Part shown: positions 23,552 to 23,889 of the stretch, piece by piece
Numbering within the stretch: the stretch's first letter is position 1
Layout: each line of letters opens with the position of its first letter
Origin: an uncultured Shinella sp.
GTDB taxonomy: Bacteria; Pseudomonadota; Alphaproteobacteria; Rhizobiales; Rhizobiaceae
Assembly: GCF_946479415.1 (NCBI RefSeq)
Contig: NZ_CAMLFY010000068.1
Coordinates: 1 to 23,889, forward strand
DNA: 23,889 nucleotides
Direction: 5' to 3'
Translations under genes and position numbers: made by a program
The notes under the pieces: generated by a model
Database searches by the model: none
What the model saw: only the letters and a program-made list of their open reading frames with translations
What the model was told of the DNA's origin: nothing

Positions 23552-23889
23552 ATGAACATCTCCCGTTTCTTCATCGATCGCCCGGTCTTTGCCGGTGTGC
23601 TGTCGATCCTCATCGTGGTCGCCGGCCTGATCGGCATGCGATCGCTGCCGATTTCCGAATATCCCGAAGTCGTGCCGCCCTCCATCGTGGTGCGCGCCGT
23701 CTATCCGGGCGCCAATCCCGTCGTCATTTCCGAGACCGTCGCGACCCCGCTCGAAGAGCAGATCAACGGCGTCGAGGACATGCTCTACATGAACAGCCAG
23801 GCGACGTCGGACGGCGTGCTGACGCTGACCGTCACCTTCAAGCTCGGCACCGACCCCGACAAGGCCCAGCAGCTGGTGCAGAACCGCGT
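23552..23889 (+). CDS. RND efflux pump inner-membrane subunit (partial, C-terminus outside window)
   Basis: The first 112 residues of a HAE1-type RND transporter: MNISRFFIDRPVFAGVLSI with the first transmembrane helix, then LPISEYPEVVPPSIVVRAVY and PGANPVVISETVATPLEEQI, followed by GVEDMLYMNSQA. These are hallmark N-terminal sequences of AcrB/MexF-like pumps. GGAGAGG lies about nine bases before the ATG. The preceding gap (23428-23551) holds a G+C-rich imperfect hairpin (CCGGCGG...CCGCCGG) without a T-run. The gene continues beyond the window. Confidence 0.95.
   Translation, partial: MNISRFFIDRPVFAGVLSILIVVAGLIGMRSLPISEYPEVVPPSIVVRAVYPGANPVVISETVATPLEEQINGVEDMLYMNSQATSDGVLTLTVTFKLGTDPDKAQQLVQNR

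Overview
The window is GC-rich, compactly coded alphaproteobacterial DNA. Gene content and protein style (PuuE-UraD fusion, DUF2793 protein, SorC/RbsABC sugar loci, Phd/RelE pair, RND pump with LysR) suggest Rhizobiaceae, for example Rhizobium, Shinella or Agrobacterium. The genus cannot be fixed from sequence reading alone. No rRNA, tRNA, CRISPR array or insertion sequence was seen, and no gene-free stretch exceeds about 300 bases.

Region 1 (1-4863) is a purine-breakdown locus. A truncated uraH reads left. Divergent to it is an operon of a fused allantoinase/OHCU decarboxylase (puuE-uraD), allantoicase (alc) and ureidoglycolate lyase (allA). Together they take 5-hydroxyisourate to glyoxylate plus urea. 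Tandem hairpin terminators close the operon, and a convergent AzgA-type purine permease follows.

Region 2 (5122-7051) holds a YbaK-type aminoacyl-tRNA deacylase and an isolated DUF2793/beta-helix protein that resembles a phage tail fibre, with no other phage genes around it.

Region 3 (7215-20320) is the most interesting part: a probable regulon for importing and breaking down an unusual, probably 5-modified, pentose. It contains a SorC-family regulator, a class II aldolase/short-chain dehydrogenase fusion, a complete ribose-type ABC importer on the minus strand, and a tightly coupled plus-strand operon. That operon encodes an MtnK-like sugar-1-kinase, an MtnA-like aldose-1-phosphate isomerase, a split transketolase (two subunits) and a RuBisCO-like protein (RLP). 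A perfect 27-bp palindrome lies between the ABC operon and the kinase operon. Its core (TGTCA-N7-TGAC) recurs in the regulator's own promoter, which ties the three transcription units together. The genes suggest import, phosphorylation at C1, isomerisation to a ketose-1-phosphate, then either aldol cleavage (DHAP plus an aldehyde) or RLP rearrangement followed by transketolase cleavage. The combination of RLP and split transketolase with MtnK/MtnA is not a pathway I recognise as characterised. A RelE/Phd toxin-antitoxin pair sits between the aldolase and the ABC genes.

Region 4 (20325-23889) has a LysR regulator divergent from an alpha/beta-hydrolase-fold protein that has lost its nucleophile serine and catalytic histidine, followed by an RND efflux adaptor and the start of its inner-membrane pump.
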